Origin: an uncultured Collinsella sp.
Lineage (GTDB): Bacteria; Actinomycetota; Coriobacteriia; Coriobacteriales; Coriobacteriaceae
Length of the DNA stretch: 5,466 bases
Assembly: GCA_900549655.1 (NCBI GenBank)
Contig: UROZ01000132.1
Location: 1-5,466, forward strand
Direction: 5' to 3'
Made by a program: the position numbers and the translations under genes. The notes beneath the pieces were generated by a model, which was not told the origin of the DNA, did no database searches, and was given only the letters and a program-made list of their open reading frames with translations. This document shows positions 5,423 to 5,466 of the stretch, in pieces. Each line of letters starts with the position of its first letter. Position 1 is the first letter of the stretch.

Positions 5423-5465
5423 CAAATCGTCCTCGGACATGGCAGGACCCCCGCTGCGCACTTCG
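5411..5465 (-). repeat. Right copy of the element seen at the left end
   Basis: Read on the minus strand this has the same landmarks as positions 2-57: CGAAG (5465-5461), CATG (5441-5438), CGAGGACG (5435-5428) and AAGCCC (5416-5411). The two-base gap between CATG and the octamer is the same in both copies. The differences do not favour third codon positions, although both could be read as starting M-x-E-D-x-L-x-x-K-P, so a DNA- or RNA-level element is more likely than a peptide. The window ends one base past it, so its full extent is unseen. Confidence 0.4.
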
Positions 5466-5466
5466 T

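Noticed and set aside
5177..5461. Minus-strand frame entering the right edge (MSEDDLGAKP...)
   Set aside because: Most of it is antisense to the thrB 3' end, and its beginning coincides with the repeated end element, so it is not supported as a gene.

Overview
The window holds four complete genes of the aspartate-derived amino acid pathway, arranged as two divergent arms around a 103-base control region. The leftward arm (minus strand) is lysC (aspartate kinase) followed by asd (aspartate-semialdehyde dehydrogenase). The rightward arm (plus strand) is thrC (threonine synthase) followed by thrB (homoserine kinase). LysC and Asd convert aspartate through aspartyl phosphate to aspartate semialdehyde. 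ThrB phosphorylates homoserine and ThrC converts the phosphohomoserine to threonine. The step that joins the two halves, homoserine dehydrogenase (hom), is not in the window.

The DNA is GC-rich, with GC-biased third codon positions that also create long antisense shadow frames. The enzymes are ordinary bacterial types: a monofunctional aspartate kinase with two ACT domains, a long-form threonine synthase and a GHMP-type homoserine kinase. Gene content, base composition and protein style suggest a gut actinobacterium of the Coriobacteriia, possibly Collinsella-like. That placement rests on general familiarity, not a search, and is of moderate to low confidence.

Layout, left to right: 1-79 carries the probable asd terminator and one copy of a short element that recurs, inverted, at the right end of the window; 80-1105 asd (-); 1106-1278 a structured lysC-asd spacer with two hairpins and a small tandem repeat; 1279-2667 lysC (-); 2668-2770 the divergent promoter region with a 16-bp near-palindrome at its middle; 2771-4288 thrC (+); 4289-4496 a spacer with a strong intrinsic terminator followed by a striking 111-base inverted repeat with perfect 22-bp arms that ends three bases before the thrB ribosome binding site; 4497-5378 thrB (+); 5379-5466 a short hairpin and the second copy of the end element.

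The genes are conventional. What is unexplained lies between them. The best candidate for something undescribed is the 4367-4477 long hairpin between thrC and thrB, which could be a mobile palindromic repeat or a structured thrB leader. Second is the pair of similar elements just downstream of asd and thrB. No CRISPR array, tRNA, rRNA, insertion sequence or known riboswitch was recognised.
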